Of a stretch of DNA of 64,000 nt, positions 55,188 through 64,000 are shown piece by piece. The DNA is taken from assembly GCF_011734195.1 (NCBI RefSeq), contig NZ_JAANTH010000001.1, positions 806,001 to 870,000 on the forward strand, read 5' to 3'. The position numbers were made by a program, and so were the translations under genes. The notes under the pieces are model-generated. The model was not told where the DNA came from. It saw only the letters and a list, made by a program, of their open reading frames with translations, and ran no database searches. The stretch is from Halobacterium sp. R2-5. GTDB lineage: Archaea; Halobacteriota; Halobacteria; Halobacteriales; Halobacteriaceae. Within the stretch, counting starts at the first letter, position 1. Each line of letters starts with the position of its first letter.

Positions 55188-56737
55188 CAGAGCTCACCTC
55201 CGGTGAGGAAGGCGGTTGCCTCCGGCAGCTGCTCGACCATCGGGTTGACCGCGTCCTGAATCATTCCGTAGAACACCTCGGGAACCGTCCCGAGCACGAC
55301 GACCAGCACCACCAGCACGACGATGGCGACCGCGTCGTGGGGCGCCGCGGGCACGATGTCGTAGTCCGTGTCCGCGCCGAACGGCCCGAAGAGGACGCGC
55401 TGCATCGCGAACAGCAGGTAGCCCGCGACGATGACGATGCCGAACATCGCCAGCGCCGTGAACAGCTGGGCGTACGGGAACGTCGCCTGAATCCCGCCGA
55501 GGAAGATGAACAGCTCGCCCGCGAAGCCCGCCATCAGCGGCAGGCCCATGTAGCCGAACGCGGCGGCGACGAACACCGCCGCGGTCACCGGCATCTTGTC
55601 CGCGATACCGGAGAGGTCGCCGACCATGCGCGTGTGGGCGACGTTGTAGATGACGCCGACACACATGAACATCAGCCCCGAGATGAGGCCGTGGGCGACC
55701 ATCTGGAAGGTCGCGCCGCCGAGCCCGTAGTGGTTGTACGCCACGAGCCCGAGCAGCACGTACCCCATCGAGGACACCGAGGAGTACGCGACGATGCGCT
55801 TGAGGTCCTGCTGGGCGAGCGCGAGCATCGCGCCGTAGATGACCGACACGACGGCGACGGCGGCGATGAGCACCGCGAAGTCCCGCGCGACGCCCGGCAG
55901 CAGCGTGAAGTTGAACCGCAGCAGCGCGTACGTCCCCATCTTCAGGAGCACCCCGGCCAGCATCACGGACGCCGGCGTCGGGGCCTGCACGTGGGCGTCC
56001 GGCAGCCACGTGTGCAGGGGGACCATCGGGACCTTCACCGCGAACCCGATGAACATCGCGAAGAACGCGACGACCTTCAGCGTCTCCGCGCCGAGGCCGT
56101 ACGTCGTCTGGAAGTTACCGGCTTCGAGCGCCGCGGCGACCGTCGGCAGGTCCATCGACTGGATCGGGAGCGCGAACACGAGCGCCACGAACCCGATGAA
56201 CATCAGGAGGCTGGCGACGTTCGTGTACACGAAGAACTTGATCGCGGCGTACTTCCGCCGCGGGCCGCCCCAGATGCCGATGAGGAAGTACATCGGCACG
56301 AGGACGAACTCCCAGAACACGAACCAGACGAAGAAGTCCAGCGCGGTGAACACGCCGAGCAGGCTCCCCAGCATGAACAGCATCAGGGAGTAGAACTGGC
56401 TCTGGCGCTCCTGGATCGGCGTCCACGCGCTCAGGATGGCCAGCGACGTCAGCAGCGTCGACAGCACGACCAGCGGCATGCTGATGCCGTCGAGGCCGAC
56501 GTGCCAGTTGAGCGCGTACGGACCGACGCTGATCCACCGCGCGGTCGTCTCGAACGCGAGCGACCCGCTCTCGAAGAGCGCGTTGCCGCTCCCGTCGAAC
56601 TGCGCGTACATCCAGAGGCTCCCCGCGGTGGGGAGCAGGCTCAGGGCGAACGCCAGCTTGCCCGCGATTCGGTCGGGCGCGAGCATGACGGCGAACGCCG
56701 AGAGGAACGTGACGGCGATGAGTGCTTCAATCAACAT
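55187..56737 (-). CDS. nuoM: Complex I subunit M (NuoM-like)
   Basis: A 516-residue antiporter-like subunit: VGLDGISMPLVVLSTLLTSL, FKVPMVPLHTWLPDAHVQAPTPASVMLAGVLLKMG, and QQDLKRIVAYSSVSSMGYVLLG carry the usual conserved Glu, Lys and His positions (FxVKVPMxPLHxWLPDAH form). It takes part in proton pumping. 1-base spacing between nuoL stop and its start. Confidence 0.95.
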   Translation of the reverse strand: MLIEALIAVTFLSAFAVMLAPDRIAGKLAFALSLLPTAGSLWMYAQFDGSGNALFESGSLAFETTARWISVGPYALNWHVGLDGISMPLVVLSTLLTSLAILSAWTPIQERQSQFYSLMLFMLGSLLGVFTALDFFVWFVFWEFVLVPMYFLIGIWGGPRRKYAAIKFFVYTNVASLLMFIGFVALVFALPIQSMDLPTVAAALEAGNFQTTYGLGAETLKVVAFFAMFIGFAVKVPMVPLHTWLPDAHVQAPTPASVMLAGVLLKMGTYALLRFNFTLLPGVARDFAVLIAAVAVVSVIYGAMLALAQQDLKRIVAYSSVSSMGYVLLGLVAYNHYGLGGATFQMVAHGLISGLMFMCVGVIYNVAHTRMVGDLSGIADKMPVTAAVFVAAAFGYMGLPLMAGFAGELFIFLGGIQATFPYAQLFTALAMFGIVIVAGYLLFAMQRVLFGPFGADTDYDIVPAAPHDAVAIVVLVVLVVVLGTVPEVFYGMIQDAVNPMVEQLPEATAFLTGGEL

Positions 56738-58816
56738 TCAGAACCACCCCCCAAGGAGGCCGAAGGCCACCAGGAGCACGACCAGGCTCAGCGACAGCAG
56801 GAACGCGTAGTGCGTCACGAGGCCGTCCTGGATCCGCTTGATGCGGCCGCCGGCGAACAGGCTCACGCTGCTGACGCCGTTGACGACGCCGTCGATGATG
56901 CCCTGGTCGAACGTGTCGGCGGCGCGGGCGAGCGGCAGCGTGACGCTCTCCGCGAGCCACACCTGGTACTCGTCCTGGTAGTAGTTGTTGTACAGCACGG
57001 TCTTCGCGCCGCCGAGCTTCTCGGTGTGCTCGGTCGGCGAGTCGACGTTGTACAGCGCCCACGCGAGGCCGGCGCCGCCGAACGCGAGCGCCAGCGAGAC
57101 GGCGGCCGGAATCAGCGCGCCGATGTCGGCCGCGTGGTAGCCGGAGAAGTCCTCCAGCAGGTGGTGGTAGTGCTCGTACCCGAGGTTCGCGAACTGACTG
57201 CTCTCGGGGATCACCAGCCACTGGTGGAGGTAGTCGATGTGGAGGCCCGTGAGTTCGGCGACCGGCGCCATGTTCACGAGGCCGATGACGGTCGCGAGGA
57301 TGCCGAGCACGACGAGCGGGAGCTTGACGTTCCAGCGCACGCCGTGGGGGTCGCGGGCGGTGTCGCTGCGGGCGTCGCCGTGGAAGGTGAGGAACACCAT
57401 CCGGAACGTGTAGAAGCCCGTGAAGAACACCGCGAGCAGCCCCATCGCCCAGCCGGCGAGCAGGATCTGGTTGCCGCCGACGCCGTAGATGAGCGCCTCG
57501 TAGAGGATCTCGTCTTTCGACCAGAAGCCCGAGAACGGCACGATGCCGGCCAGCGCGAGGCTGCCGGCGAGGAACGTGTAGTAGGTCACGGGCATCTTCT
57601 CCTTGAGGCCGCCCATGTCCCACATGTCCTCGTTGTGATGCATCGCGATGATGACCGACCCGGCGCCGAGGAACAGCAGCGCCTTGAAGAACGCGTGGGT
57701 CATCAGGTGGAAGGTCGCGGCGATGTAGCCGCCGGTGCCGAGCCCGAGCATCATGTAGCCGTACTGGCTGATCGTCGAGTACGCCAGCACCTGCTTGAGC
57801 TCGTCTTTCACGACGCCCATCGACGCGGCGAACAGCGCGGTGAACCCGCCGATCAGCGCGATGATCGCGAGGACGGTCGGGAGCAGCGCGTAGAAGCCGT
57901 ACATGCGCGCGACGAGGTAGACGCCGGCCGCCACCATCGTCGCGGCGTGGATGAGCGCGGAGACGGGCGTCGGGCCCTCCATCGCGTCCGGCAGCCACGT
58001 GTGCAGCGGGAACTGCGCGGACTTCCCGACGACGCCGCCGAGCACGAGCAGCCCGAGAATCGCGAACCACGTCTGGGCGCCCAGGCCGACCACGTCGAGG
58101 AAGCTCCCGACCTGCTCGGGCATCGATCCCTCGCCGCCCGCCGCGGCGAGCGCCTGCTCGGCGAGGTGCGGGAAGCTCTCGACGCCGTCACCGACCGCGA
58201 CGAAGCGCGCGGTGCCGAACGTCGCGAGGACGCCGACGACGCCGATGAGGAAGAAGTAGTCCCCGAAGCGCGTCACGAGGAACGCCTTCTTCGCGGCGCT
58301 CGGCGGGCCGGGCTCGCGGAAGTGGAACCCGATGAGCAGGAACGAGCAGAGCCCGACCAGCTCGAAGAACATGAACGCCATCAGGAGGTTGTCCGCGACG
58401 ACGAACGACAGCATCGAGAACGTGAACAGGCCGAGGCCGGCGTAGTACCGCGGGAGGCCGGTCTCGCCCTCATCGTTCATGTACCCGAGGCTGAACACGT
58501 GCACGAGGACGGCGACCAGGGAGACGATGACCAGCATCATCGCGGACAGCGGGTCCACGAGGATGCCGAAGTGCAGACTGAACGTCTCCTGACCGACGAC
58601 CCACGTGTAGATGTCCTGCGCGTAGTAGTCGCCGCCGCTGACCGTCAGGAACGCCCAGAGGGACAACAGCAGCGACCCGGCGGTCGCGAGGATGCCGGGA
58701 ATCGCGCCGCCCTTCGGCAGCAGGCGGGGCGCGAAGTGGCCAACGAGCAGCGCCACGAGGAACGCGGCGAACGGCAGCAGCGGAATCGCGGGCGTGAAGT
58801 CCATTGCTCCTACCAT
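56738..58816 (-). CDS. nuoL: Complex I subunit L (NuoL-like)
   Basis: A 692-residue subunit with the NuoL core (SAQFPLHTWLPDAMEGPTPVSALIHAATMVAAG and DELKQVLAYSTISQYGYMMLG) and a long C-terminal lateral helix region of about 190 residues. The start may be ATG 58816 or the in-frame ATG 58804. The latter has a better placed GGAG in between. Main distal proton pump. Its start lies 1 base before the nuoK stop. Confidence 0.95.
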   Translation of the reverse strand: MVGAMDFTPAIPLLPFAAFLVALLVGHFAPRLLPKGGAIPGILATAGSLLLSLWAFLTVSGGDYYAQDIYTWVVGQETFSLHFGILVDPLSAMMLVIVSLVAVLVHVFSLGYMNDEGETGLPRYYAGLGLFTFSMLSFVVADNLLMAFMFFELVGLCSFLLIGFHFREPGPPSAAKKAFLVTRFGDYFFLIGVVGVLATFGTARFVAVGDGVESFPHLAEQALAAAGGEGSMPEQVGSFLDVVGLGAQTWFAILGLLVLGGVVGKSAQFPLHTWLPDAMEGPTPVSALIHAATMVAAGVYLVARMYGFYALLPTVLAIIALIGGFTALFAASMGVVKDELKQVLAYSTISQYGYMMLGLGTGGYIAATFHLMTHAFFKALLFLGAGSVIIAMHHNEDMWDMGGLKEKMPVTYYTFLAGSLALAGIVPFSGFWSKDEILYEALIYGVGGNQILLAGWAMGLLAVFFTGFYTFRMVFLTFHGDARSDTARDPHGVRWNVKLPLVVLGILATVIGLVNMAPVAELTGLHIDYLHQWLVIPESSQFANLGYEHYHHLLEDFSGYHAADIGALIPAAVSLALAFGGAGLAWALYNVDSPTEHTEKLGGAKTVLYNNYYQDEYQVWLAESVTLPLARAADTFDQGIIDGVVNGVSSVSLFAGGRIKRIQDGLVTHYAFLLSLSLVVLLVAFGLLGGWF

Positions 58817-58817
58817 C

Positions 58818-59123
58818 TTACCACCTCATCGTCGTGGCGTTCCGCACGTCGACTTCGTCGAAGTTACGGTACAACACGAGCACGATGCCGAGGCCGATCG
58901 CGACCTCGGCGGCCGCCAGCGCCATCACGAACAGGCTGAACACCTGGCCCGTGACGTTGCCGTAGAAGTGCGAGAACGCCACGAGGTTGATGTTCGCGGC
59001 GTTCAGCATCAGCTCGACGCTGATGAGGAACATGAGCGCGTTCTCGCGCGTGAGGATGCCGAACACGCCCGTGCAGAACACGGCCGCGGACAGCAGGAGG
59101 TAGTACTCGACGGCGACCGCCAT
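58818..59123 (-). CDS. nuoK: Complex I subunit K (NuoK-like)
   Basis: A 101-residue subunit with three transmembrane helices. The conserved Glu is seen in FLISVELMLNAANINLVAF and a second Glu in AAAEVAIGLGIVLVLY. It links the Q module to the antiporter subunits. Its start overlaps the nuoJ2 stop by 1 base. Confidence 0.95.
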   Translation of the reverse strand: MAVAVEYYLLLSAAVFCTGVFGILTRENALMFLISVELMLNAANINLVAFSHFYGNVTGQVFSLFVMALAAAEVAIGLGIVLVLYRNFDEVDVRNATTMRW

Positions 59124-59437
59124 TACTCGCCGTCACCTCCTTCGGAGTCGCGGGTCGCCAGCAGCACGGACCCTTCGAGGGCCGCGTCCAGCAGCAGCGC
59201 GACGATGATGAACGCGGCGAGGAACCCCTCGCTGCCGGCGGTGTTCTCGCCAGCGACGTCCAGCAGCCCCATCAGCGCGTAGCCGATCGAGGCCGTGATG
59301 TTCACGTCCGCGCCGAACCCGACGGCGCCCCCGAACCCGGCGTTGAGGAACACCGCCGCGAACACGACGAACAGCGCCACCGCGACGATGCCCGTCACGA
59401 ACGTCGACGGGTCGCGGAGCTGCGGTCGCGTCGTCAT
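59123..59437 (-). CDS. nuoJ2: NuoJ C-terminal half, separate gene
   Basis: A 104-residue protein with two or three helices (TGIVAVALFVVFAAVFLNAGF and GFLAAFIIVALLLDAALEGSVLLA), corresponding to the C-terminal half of bacterial NuoJ. It starts with ATG 59437, which overlaps the stop of the preceding N-terminal half by 4 bases. Splitting of NuoJ is normal for haloarchaea, so it is not a frameshift. Confidence 0.85.
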   Translation of the reverse strand: MTTRPQLRDPSTFVTGIVAVALFVVFAAVFLNAGFGGAVGFGADVNITASIGYALMGLLDVAGENTAGSEGFLAAFIIVALLLDAALEGSVLLATRDSEGGDGE

Positions 59438-59703
59438 ATGTTGGTCACCTCGCCGATACCTCCCGTTTGACGCGTGAGCATCACTGCGAACGTGATGAGG
59501 ATGAGGACGCCGCCGACGTAGACGAGAATCTGCATCGCGGCGACGAACTCCGCCTGTAACATCACGTAGTGCACGGCGAAGCTCATCAGTGAGCCGCCGA
59601 GCAGCAGCGCGGAGTGCCACACGTCCCGCACCAGGACAGCGCCGAGACTGCACGCTACTGTGAGCAGCGCGAACAGTCCGAACGCGATTGTTGCTGTCGT
59701 CAT
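59434..59703 (-). CDS. nuoJ1: NuoJ N-terminal half
   Basis: An 89-residue protein with three helices (IAFGLFALLTVACSLGAVLV; WHSALLLGGSLMSFAVHYVML; AAMQILVYVGGVLILITFAVML). The conserved AxxQIxVYVGGVxxLxxFxxML motif of NuoJ is intact. I use the ATG at 59703. A GTG three codons upstream is possible. It lies 58 bases after nuoI. Confidence 0.88.
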   Translation of the reverse strand: MTTATIAFGLFALLTVACSLGAVLVRDVWHSALLLGGSLMSFAVHYVMLQAEFVAAMQILVYVGGVLILITFAVMLTRQTGGIGEVTNI

Positions 59704-59761
59704 TTCAGTCACCTTGTGGTTCGCAAATACGCCCTTTGTAGGTTTCGAGACGGGCGCGCGA

Positions 59762-60223
59762 CTACTGGTAGTCGACCTCGCCTTCGCCTTCGCCGACCCA
59801 CGCGCCCCTGTCGGGCTCGCGGGACGCCAGCGGGTCGAGGTCGTTGTACCACGGCACGTTCTTCAGCTGTTCTTTGTTGAACACGAGGTCGTGTTTCGTG
59901 TCCCCGGTGAACTCGAAGTTCTCCGTGAGGAGGATCGCGTCCACCGGACAGACCTCCTCGCAGAGCCGGCAGTAGATGCACTGGCCGACGTGGAGGTTGT
60001 ACTGCTCGCCGTTGCGCTGCTTGTCCGTGACGATCTGGATGGTGTCGTTCGGGCAGACGTTCTCGCACTGGCGACACCAGATGCAGCGCTCCTGGCTGAA
60101 CTTGTGGATTCCGCGGAAGCGCGGGCTGACTTCGGGCGCTTCCTCCGGGTACTCGACGGTGAACGTGTCGCCGTCGAGTGCGTGTTTCATCGTCGTTGCC
60201 ATCCCTTTGAGTAGTCCAATCAT
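59762..60223 (-). CDS. nuoI: Complex I subunit I (NuoI), 2x[4Fe-4S] ferredoxin-like
   Basis: A 153-residue subunit with two CxxCxxCxxxCP clusters: CIWCRQCENVCPND and CIYCRLCEEVCPVD. These are the N6a and N6b sites that pass electrons to the quinone site. Its start overlaps nuoH by 4 bases. NuoE, NuoF and NuoG are absent from this cluster, so the electron donor is probably ferredoxin or F420H2 rather than NADH. Confidence 0.95.
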   Translation of the reverse strand: MIGLLKGMATTMKHALDGDTFTVEYPEEAPEVSPRFRGIHKFSQERCIWCRQCENVCPNDTIQIVTDKQRNGEQYNLHVGQCIYCRLCEEVCPVDAILLTENFEFTGDTKHDLVFNKEQLKNVPWYNDLDPLASREPDRGAWVGEGEGEVDYQ

Positions 60224-61272
60224 AGTCCGGTCACCCCGAGGATTACCGCAGTGAGCACGAGATTAGCGAACGAAAGGACCAGCAGGCCCTTCCAGCCGAT
60301 CTCGATGATCTGGTCGATGCGCACGCGCGGGACCGCCGAGCGGCACCACTGCGTGAAGATGAACACCGCCCAGATCTTGATCGTGAACCAGACGAACCCG
60401 GGGAGGAACGGCCCCGAGGGCCCGCCGAGGAACAGCGTCGTCGCGATGGCGCCGCCGAGGAAGATGTGGATGAACTCCCCGAGGTAGAACAGCACGAAGT
60501 ACACCGAGGAGTACTCCGTCTGGTAGCCGCCGACGATCTCGGTCGGCGCCTCGGGCGTGTCGAACGGGTTCCGCCCGATCTCGGCGAGGTTCGCGATCAT
60601 GAACAGCACGAACGCGAACGGGTTCACGAACGCGAACCACGCCGGAATCCGGATGCCGGCGACGGTCACCAGTTCCGCGGTCTGGACCGCGACGATCTCG
60701 CTCATCTGCAGCGACCCCGTGAACAGCACGACGGAGGCCGCGGTGACGACGAGCGGGATCTCGTAGGCGATGTTCTGCGCGACGGCGCGCAGGCCGCCGA
60801 GGAGGCTGTACTTGTTGTTCGACGCGTACCCGCCCATCAGGAGGCCGAGGCTCGCGATCGACGCGATCGCGAACACGAACACGAGTCCGGTCTCGGGGTC
60901 CGCGAGGTGGATGCCGCTGCCCATCGGAATCACGGCGAACGCGAGCAGCGCCGACCCCGCGAGCACGAGCGGCGCGATGTCGAACGCGGGCCTGTCGGCC
61001 TCCTCGGGGATGATGAGTTCCTTCGAGAGCAGGCGGACGGCGTCGACGATGATGGTCCCGAGCCCCATCGGGCCGATGCGGTTGACGGAGATGCGGTCGG
61101 TGAACGCCGCGGTGATCTTCCGCTTCGCCCACGGGCCCGCGAACGCCGTCATCGTCAGCATGATGGTGCCGACGAGCGCGGCCGCCAGCAGCATCGACAG
61201 CAGCTCCCCGGCGAGCCCGCCGATGCCCAGGATGTCGTTGATGGTGTCCGGGAGCGGCGTTGCGGTCGACAT
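60220..61272 (-). CDS. nuoH: Complex I subunit H (NuoH-like)
   Basis: A 350-residue membrane subunit that forms the quinone entry. Conserved loops: ERNPFDTPEAPTEIVGGYQTEYSS-type (here GRNPFDTPEAPTEIVGGYQTEYS), and RISVNRIGPMGL near the N-terminus. Its stop overlaps the nuoI start by 4 bases. It starts immediately after the nuoCD stop. Confidence 0.95.
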   Translation of the reverse strand: MSTATPLPDTINDILGIGGLAGELLSMLLAAALVGTIMLTMTAFAGPWAKRKITAAFTDRISVNRIGPMGLGTIIVDAVRLLSKELIIPEEADRPAFDIAPLVLAGSALLAFAVIPMGSGIHLADPETGLVFVFAIASIASLGLLMGGYASNNKYSLLGGLRAVAQNIAYEIPLVVTAASVVLFTGSLQMSEIVAVQTAELVTVAGIRIPAWFAFVNPFAFVLFMIANLAEIGRNPFDTPEAPTEIVGGYQTEYSSVYFVLFYLGEFIHIFLGGAIATTLFLGGPSGPFLPGFVWFTIKIWAVFIFTQWCRSAVPRVRIDQIIEIGWKGLLVLSFANLVLTAVILGVTGL

Positions 61273-62949
61273 CTATCGGTCCACCTCCCCGAGAATCACG
61301 TCGAGGCTGCCCAGCGTCGCGATGAGGTCGGGGACGTACTCCCCGGTGGACATCTCCTTGAGCGCGGAGAGGTTGCTGAACGCCGGGCTGCGGATCTTGA
61401 AGCGCCCGGGCTTGTCGGTGCCGTCGGCGCGGATGTAGATGCCGAGTTCGCCCTTCGCGCCCTCGACGGAGCGGTAGGTCTCCTTGCCGGCCTCCGGCTT
61501 GAGGGTGCGGGGGACGTTGGCCTGAATCTCGCGGTCGTCCTCCGGCCAGTCCTCCAGCAGGTCGACGCACTGCTCGATGATGCGGGCGGACTCCTCGATC
61601 TCCCGCATGCGGACGAGCAGGCGAGCGAAGTTGTCGCCCCCGTCCTCCGTGACGACGTCCCACTCCAGCTCCTCGTAGTAGCCGTAGGGGTCGTCGCGCC
61701 GGATGTCGTAGTCGATGCCGGAGCCGCGGGCGACCGGGCCCGTGACGCCGTAGTCCTTCGCGACTTCGGGGGCGAGGTAGCCGGTGTCGACGCACCGCGA
61801 CTGGAAGATCTCGTTGGACGTGATGAGGTCGTGGTACTCGTCGAGCTTCGCCGGGAGGTCGTCGAGGAAGTCCCGGACGTTCTCGAAGAACTCCTCGCGG
61901 GGCTCGGGGACGTCCCAGACGACCCCGCCCAGCCGGAGGTAGTTGAACATCATCCGCTGGCCGGTGAGGTCCTCCAGGAGGTTCTGGACGATCTCCCGGT
62001 CCCGCATCCCGTACATGAAGATGGCGGTGAAGTCGCCGTAGAGGTCCAGCGCGAACGTCGCGGTGGCGAGCAGGTGGCAGGCGATGCGGCAGAGCTCCGA
62101 GCCCATCGTCCGGAGCACCTGCGCGTACTCGGGCACCTCGATGTCCGCGAGGTCCTCGGCGGCGCGCGCGTACGCCCACTCGTTGATGATGCCGCCCGGG
62201 CCGTAGTCCCAGCGGTCCGGATACGGCATGATCTGGTAGCGGTACGTGCCGTTCTGGGCCATCTGCTCCTCGCAGCGGTGGAGGTAGCCGATGTCGGGGT
62301 TGACGTCCGCGACCGTCTCGCCGTCCAGCACCGTCTCGACGTGGAGGACGCCGTGCGTGGCGGGGTGGTGGGGGCCGATGTTGAGGAACATCGTGTCCGA
62401 GTCCTCGCCGCCGCGGTAGTCCTCCTCTAGGGGATTCTTGTTCTCGTCGAACGTGACGATCTGGGGCTTGTTCTGGTTGTAGTCCTGCCCGAGCGGGTGG
62501 CCCTGCCACGTCTCCGGGAGCAGGATGCGTTCGAGGTTCGGGTGGTCCTCGTACTGGACGCCGACGAGGTCGTAGGCCTCCCGCTCGTGCCAGTCGGCCG
62601 TGCGGAACACCGGTTCGGCGCTCTCGCTGACCGGGTTCTCGCGGGGCGTCGGCACGACGACGCTGACCTCGTTGGTCGGGTCGTCGTACTGTTTGAGGTG
62701 GTAGATGCTCTCGAAGCGGTCCTCGTGCTCTTCGGCGGTGAGACACGAGAGGTGGTCGAACCCGGCGTCGTCCTTCAGCGTCTGGAGGACGTCCTGGACG
62801 GCGTCCGCGCGGACGACGTACGCGGGCGCGTTCAGGTGGTCCTCGCGGTCGAGGACGTGGTCGCCGAGCAGGTCCGCGATGGCGTCGCCGTCGACGTCGC
62901 CGGCCTCCGTCGTCGGCGGCTGGACGTTGCGTTTGTCGTACGTGCTCAT
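61273..62949 (-). CDS. nuoCD: Fused complex I subunits C and D (NuoCD)
   Basis: A 558-residue fusion. Residues about 20-170 are the NuoC 30-kDa domain (FRTADWHEREAYDLVGVQYEDHPNLERILLP). Residues about 185-558 are the NuoD 49-kDa domain (GPHHPATHGVLHV; CEEQMAQNGTYRYQIMPY; VARGSGIDYDIRRDDPYGYY). The quinone-binding His and Tyr positions lie here. Its start overlaps nuoB by 4 bases. Confidence 0.95.
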   Translation of the reverse strand: MSTYDKRNVQPPTTEAGDVDGDAIADLLGDHVLDREDHLNAPAYVVRADAVQDVLQTLKDDAGFDHLSCLTAEEHEDRFESIYHLKQYDDPTNEVSVVVPTPRENPVSESAEPVFRTADWHEREAYDLVGVQYEDHPNLERILLPETWQGHPLGQDYNQNKPQIVTFDENKNPLEEDYRGGEDSDTMFLNIGPHHPATHGVLHVETVLDGETVADVNPDIGYLHRCEEQMAQNGTYRYQIMPYPDRWDYGPGGIINEWAYARAAEDLADIEVPEYAQVLRTMGSELCRIACHLLATATFALDLYGDFTAIFMYGMRDREIVQNLLEDLTGQRMMFNYLRLGGVVWDVPEPREEFFENVRDFLDDLPAKLDEYHDLITSNEIFQSRCVDTGYLAPEVAKDYGVTGPVARGSGIDYDIRRDDPYGYYEELEWDVVTEDGGDNFARLLVRMREIEESARIIEQCVDLLEDWPEDDREIQANVPRTLKPEAGKETYRSVEGAKGELGIYIRADGTDKPGRFKIRSPAFSNLSALKEMSTGEYVPDLIATLGSLDVILGEVDR

Positions 62950-63653
62950 GGTGAATCAGCCCAGTTGTAGCGCATGACGAGGGTCTCCTCGTCGATCTCG
63001 TCGGCGAGCTCCTGGACGAACTCGTCGCGGTCGAGGTCGCCGAACTCCTCGAGCTCGTAGGGTTTCACCGTCACCGGCGCCGCTTCGCCGTTGGCGATGC
63101 GCTCCTGGAGCTTCGCGACGCCGTAGACGAGCGCCTCCGGCCGCGGCGGGCAGCCCGGAATCTGGATGTCGACCGGGATGACCTCCTCGGCGCCCTTCAC
63201 GACGTTGTACCCCTCCTGGAACGGGCCGCCGGAGGCCGTGCAGTTGCCCATGCCGACGACGAACTTCGGCTCGGGCATCTGGTCGTAGACGCGCTTCATG
63301 CGCGGGGCGAACTTCGAGACGATGGTCCCCGGCACGATGATGACGTCGGCCTGCCGCGGCGACGCGCGGGGGACGCCCGCGTGGAAGCGGTCGAGGTCGT
63401 GCTTGACCGAGTACGTGTGCATCATCTCGATGCTGCAGCACGCGATACCGAACTGCAGCATGAACATGCTCGACCCCCGGACCCAGTTCATGAACTTGTC
63501 GAACTTCGTGAGGATGAACGGCGTCGAGCCGAACGCCTCCCGGAGCTTCGAGTTGAACCGGCTGTCGACGCCCTCCCCCATTCGGGCGTCGCGGGTCTCG
63601 GTTAGCGGCTCGCTGGCTCCCGTAATGCTGTCGCGTGGTTGGTCACTACTCAT
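62946..63653 (-). CDS. nuoB: Complex I subunit B (NuoB), N2 cluster
   Basis: A 235-residue subunit holding the N2 [4Fe-4S] cluster with GIACCSIEMMHTY, GNCTASGGPF and PGCPPRPEAL ligands. Core residues FDKFMNWVRGSSMFMLQF. Its N-terminal 35 residues are a polar extension. The 3' end overlaps nuoCD by 4 bases, and the 5' end overlaps nuoA by 8. Confidence 0.96.
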   Translation of the reverse strand: MSSDQPRDSITGASEPLTETRDARMGEGVDSRFNSKLREAFGSTPFILTKFDKFMNWVRGSSMFMLQFGIACCSIEMMHTYSVKHDLDRFHAGVPRASPRQADVIIVPGTIVSKFAPRMKRVYDQMPEPKFVVGMGNCTASGGPFQEGYNVVKGAEEVIPVDIQIPGCPPRPEALVYGVAKLQERIANGEAAPVTVKPYELEEFGDLDRDEFVQELADEIDEETLVMRYNWADSP

Positions 63654-64000
63654 GTGTTTTTGCTTGGTACCGCGGTGCCCGCACCCACTGGACGACGCCC
63701 TTCCGCCACGCCCACGCGAGCCCGACGACGAGCACGCCGATGAAGACGAGCATCGGCAGCAGCGCGCGAGTCAGGCCGGCGGACTGGACGGCGTCCTGGT
63801 AGATAACGGTCCACGGGAAGATGAGAACGGTTTCGATGTCGAACACGAGGAACAGCAGCGCGACCATGTAGTACTGGATGTTGAACTGGACGCGCGCGTT
63901 CTTCGTGGGAACTTCGCCACTCTCGTAGGTGGCTCGCTTCCCTTGTTCGGGTACGGTCGGGCGCAGTAGCGAGGACACCATCATCATCGAGACCGGGATG
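63646..64000 (-). CDS. nuoA: Complex I subunit A (NuoA), 5' end beyond the window
   Basis: The C-terminal part of NuoA: VSSLLRPTVPEQGKRATYESGEVPTKNARVQFNIQYYMVALLFLVFDIE and further helices. The reading frame continues through the window edge without a usable start, so the N-terminal helix is outside. Methionines near the edge (MMMVSS) are inside the expected transmembrane region and not true starts. First gene of the run seen here. Confidence 0.92.
   Translation of the reverse strand, partial: IPVSMMMVSSLLRPTVPEQGKRATYESGEVPTKNARVQFNIQYYMVALLFLVFDIETVLIFPWTVIYQDAVQSAGLTRALLPMLVFIGVLVVGLAWAWRKGVVQWVRAPRYQAKTHE

Noticed and set aside
55337-58939. A 1200-codon open frame on the plus strand
   Set aside because: It is antisense to nuoL and nuoM and has extreme Arg, His and Glu content with no domain. 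The minus-strand genes are clearly real.
59123-59703. nuoJ as a frameshifted pseudogene
   Set aside because: Both halves have good starts, a 4-base ATGA overlap, intact helices and the known haloarchaeal split. A mutation is unnecessary.

Overview
The window comes from a halophilic archaeon of the class Halobacteria, close to Halobacterium in style. Coding DNA is very GC-rich, the proteins are strongly acidic, the phosphate-binding protein has a twin-arginine lipoprotein signal, and several genes have AT-rich TATA-like boxes about 26-31 bases before the ATG, as in leaderless archaeal transcripts. Other archaeal markers are a geranylgeranyl-reductase-family enzyme, ferredoxin-linked 2-oxoacid oxidoreductase, and a complex I lacking NuoE, NuoF and NuoG. 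About 70 protein genes are called. I saw no rRNA, tRNA, CRISPR array or transposase.

Layout. 1-7005: a ModE-like regulator (cut by the window edge), then phoU and pstBACS on the minus strand, with a divergent AbrB-PhoU regulator across an AT-rich promoter region. 7108-14912: PAPS-reductase-like protein, aldo/keto reductase, geranylgeranyl-reductase-family flavoprotein, CBS protein, KorAB and a small flavin reductase. 15025-28321: a degenerate Nudix protein, methylmalonyl-CoA epimerase, SDR, methylmalonyl-CoA mutase large subunit, acetyltransferases, alcohol dehydrogenase, acyl-CoA synthetase, squalene-synthase-type enzyme and acyl-CoA dehydrogenase. 28465-36216: membrane proteins, AzlCD, thiolase with its OB-fold partner, alpha/beta hydrolase, MeaB GTPase and the B12-binding mutase small subunit. 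36381-48809: a cytochrome c oxidase island with subunits I, II and III, haem O synthase fused to half a haem A synthase, a DUF420/CtaM-like assembly protein, an ABC exporter and many small membrane proteins. 48859-53649: acetyltransferase, a second mutase large subunit, a CBS-ParB-like protein and a DHH-RCK phosphoesterase. 53703-64000: complex I genes nuoA to nuoN in one tightly overlapping minus-strand run, with nuoA cut by the window end.

How the genes work together. Acyl-CoA synthetase, acyl-CoA dehydrogenase, thiolase, epimerase, two mutases, the B12 subunit and MeaB together suggest catabolism of odd-chain or branched acyl-CoAs. Electrons would enter through ferredoxin (KorAB) and ETF, pass through a non-NADH complex I, and reach the aa3-type oxidase. 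The phosphate operon is a self-contained uptake and signalling unit.

The most notable points are these. The second mutase carries the Phe/Gln active-site pair known for isobutyryl-CoA mutases instead of Tyr/Arg. A DHH-RCK gene sits next to a CBS-ParB gene, a possible nucleotide-signalling pair. Two genes too small for routine calling (28 and 31 codons) look real. A dispersed intergenic element and several short-loop palindromes occur, some of them inserted in frame inside genes.
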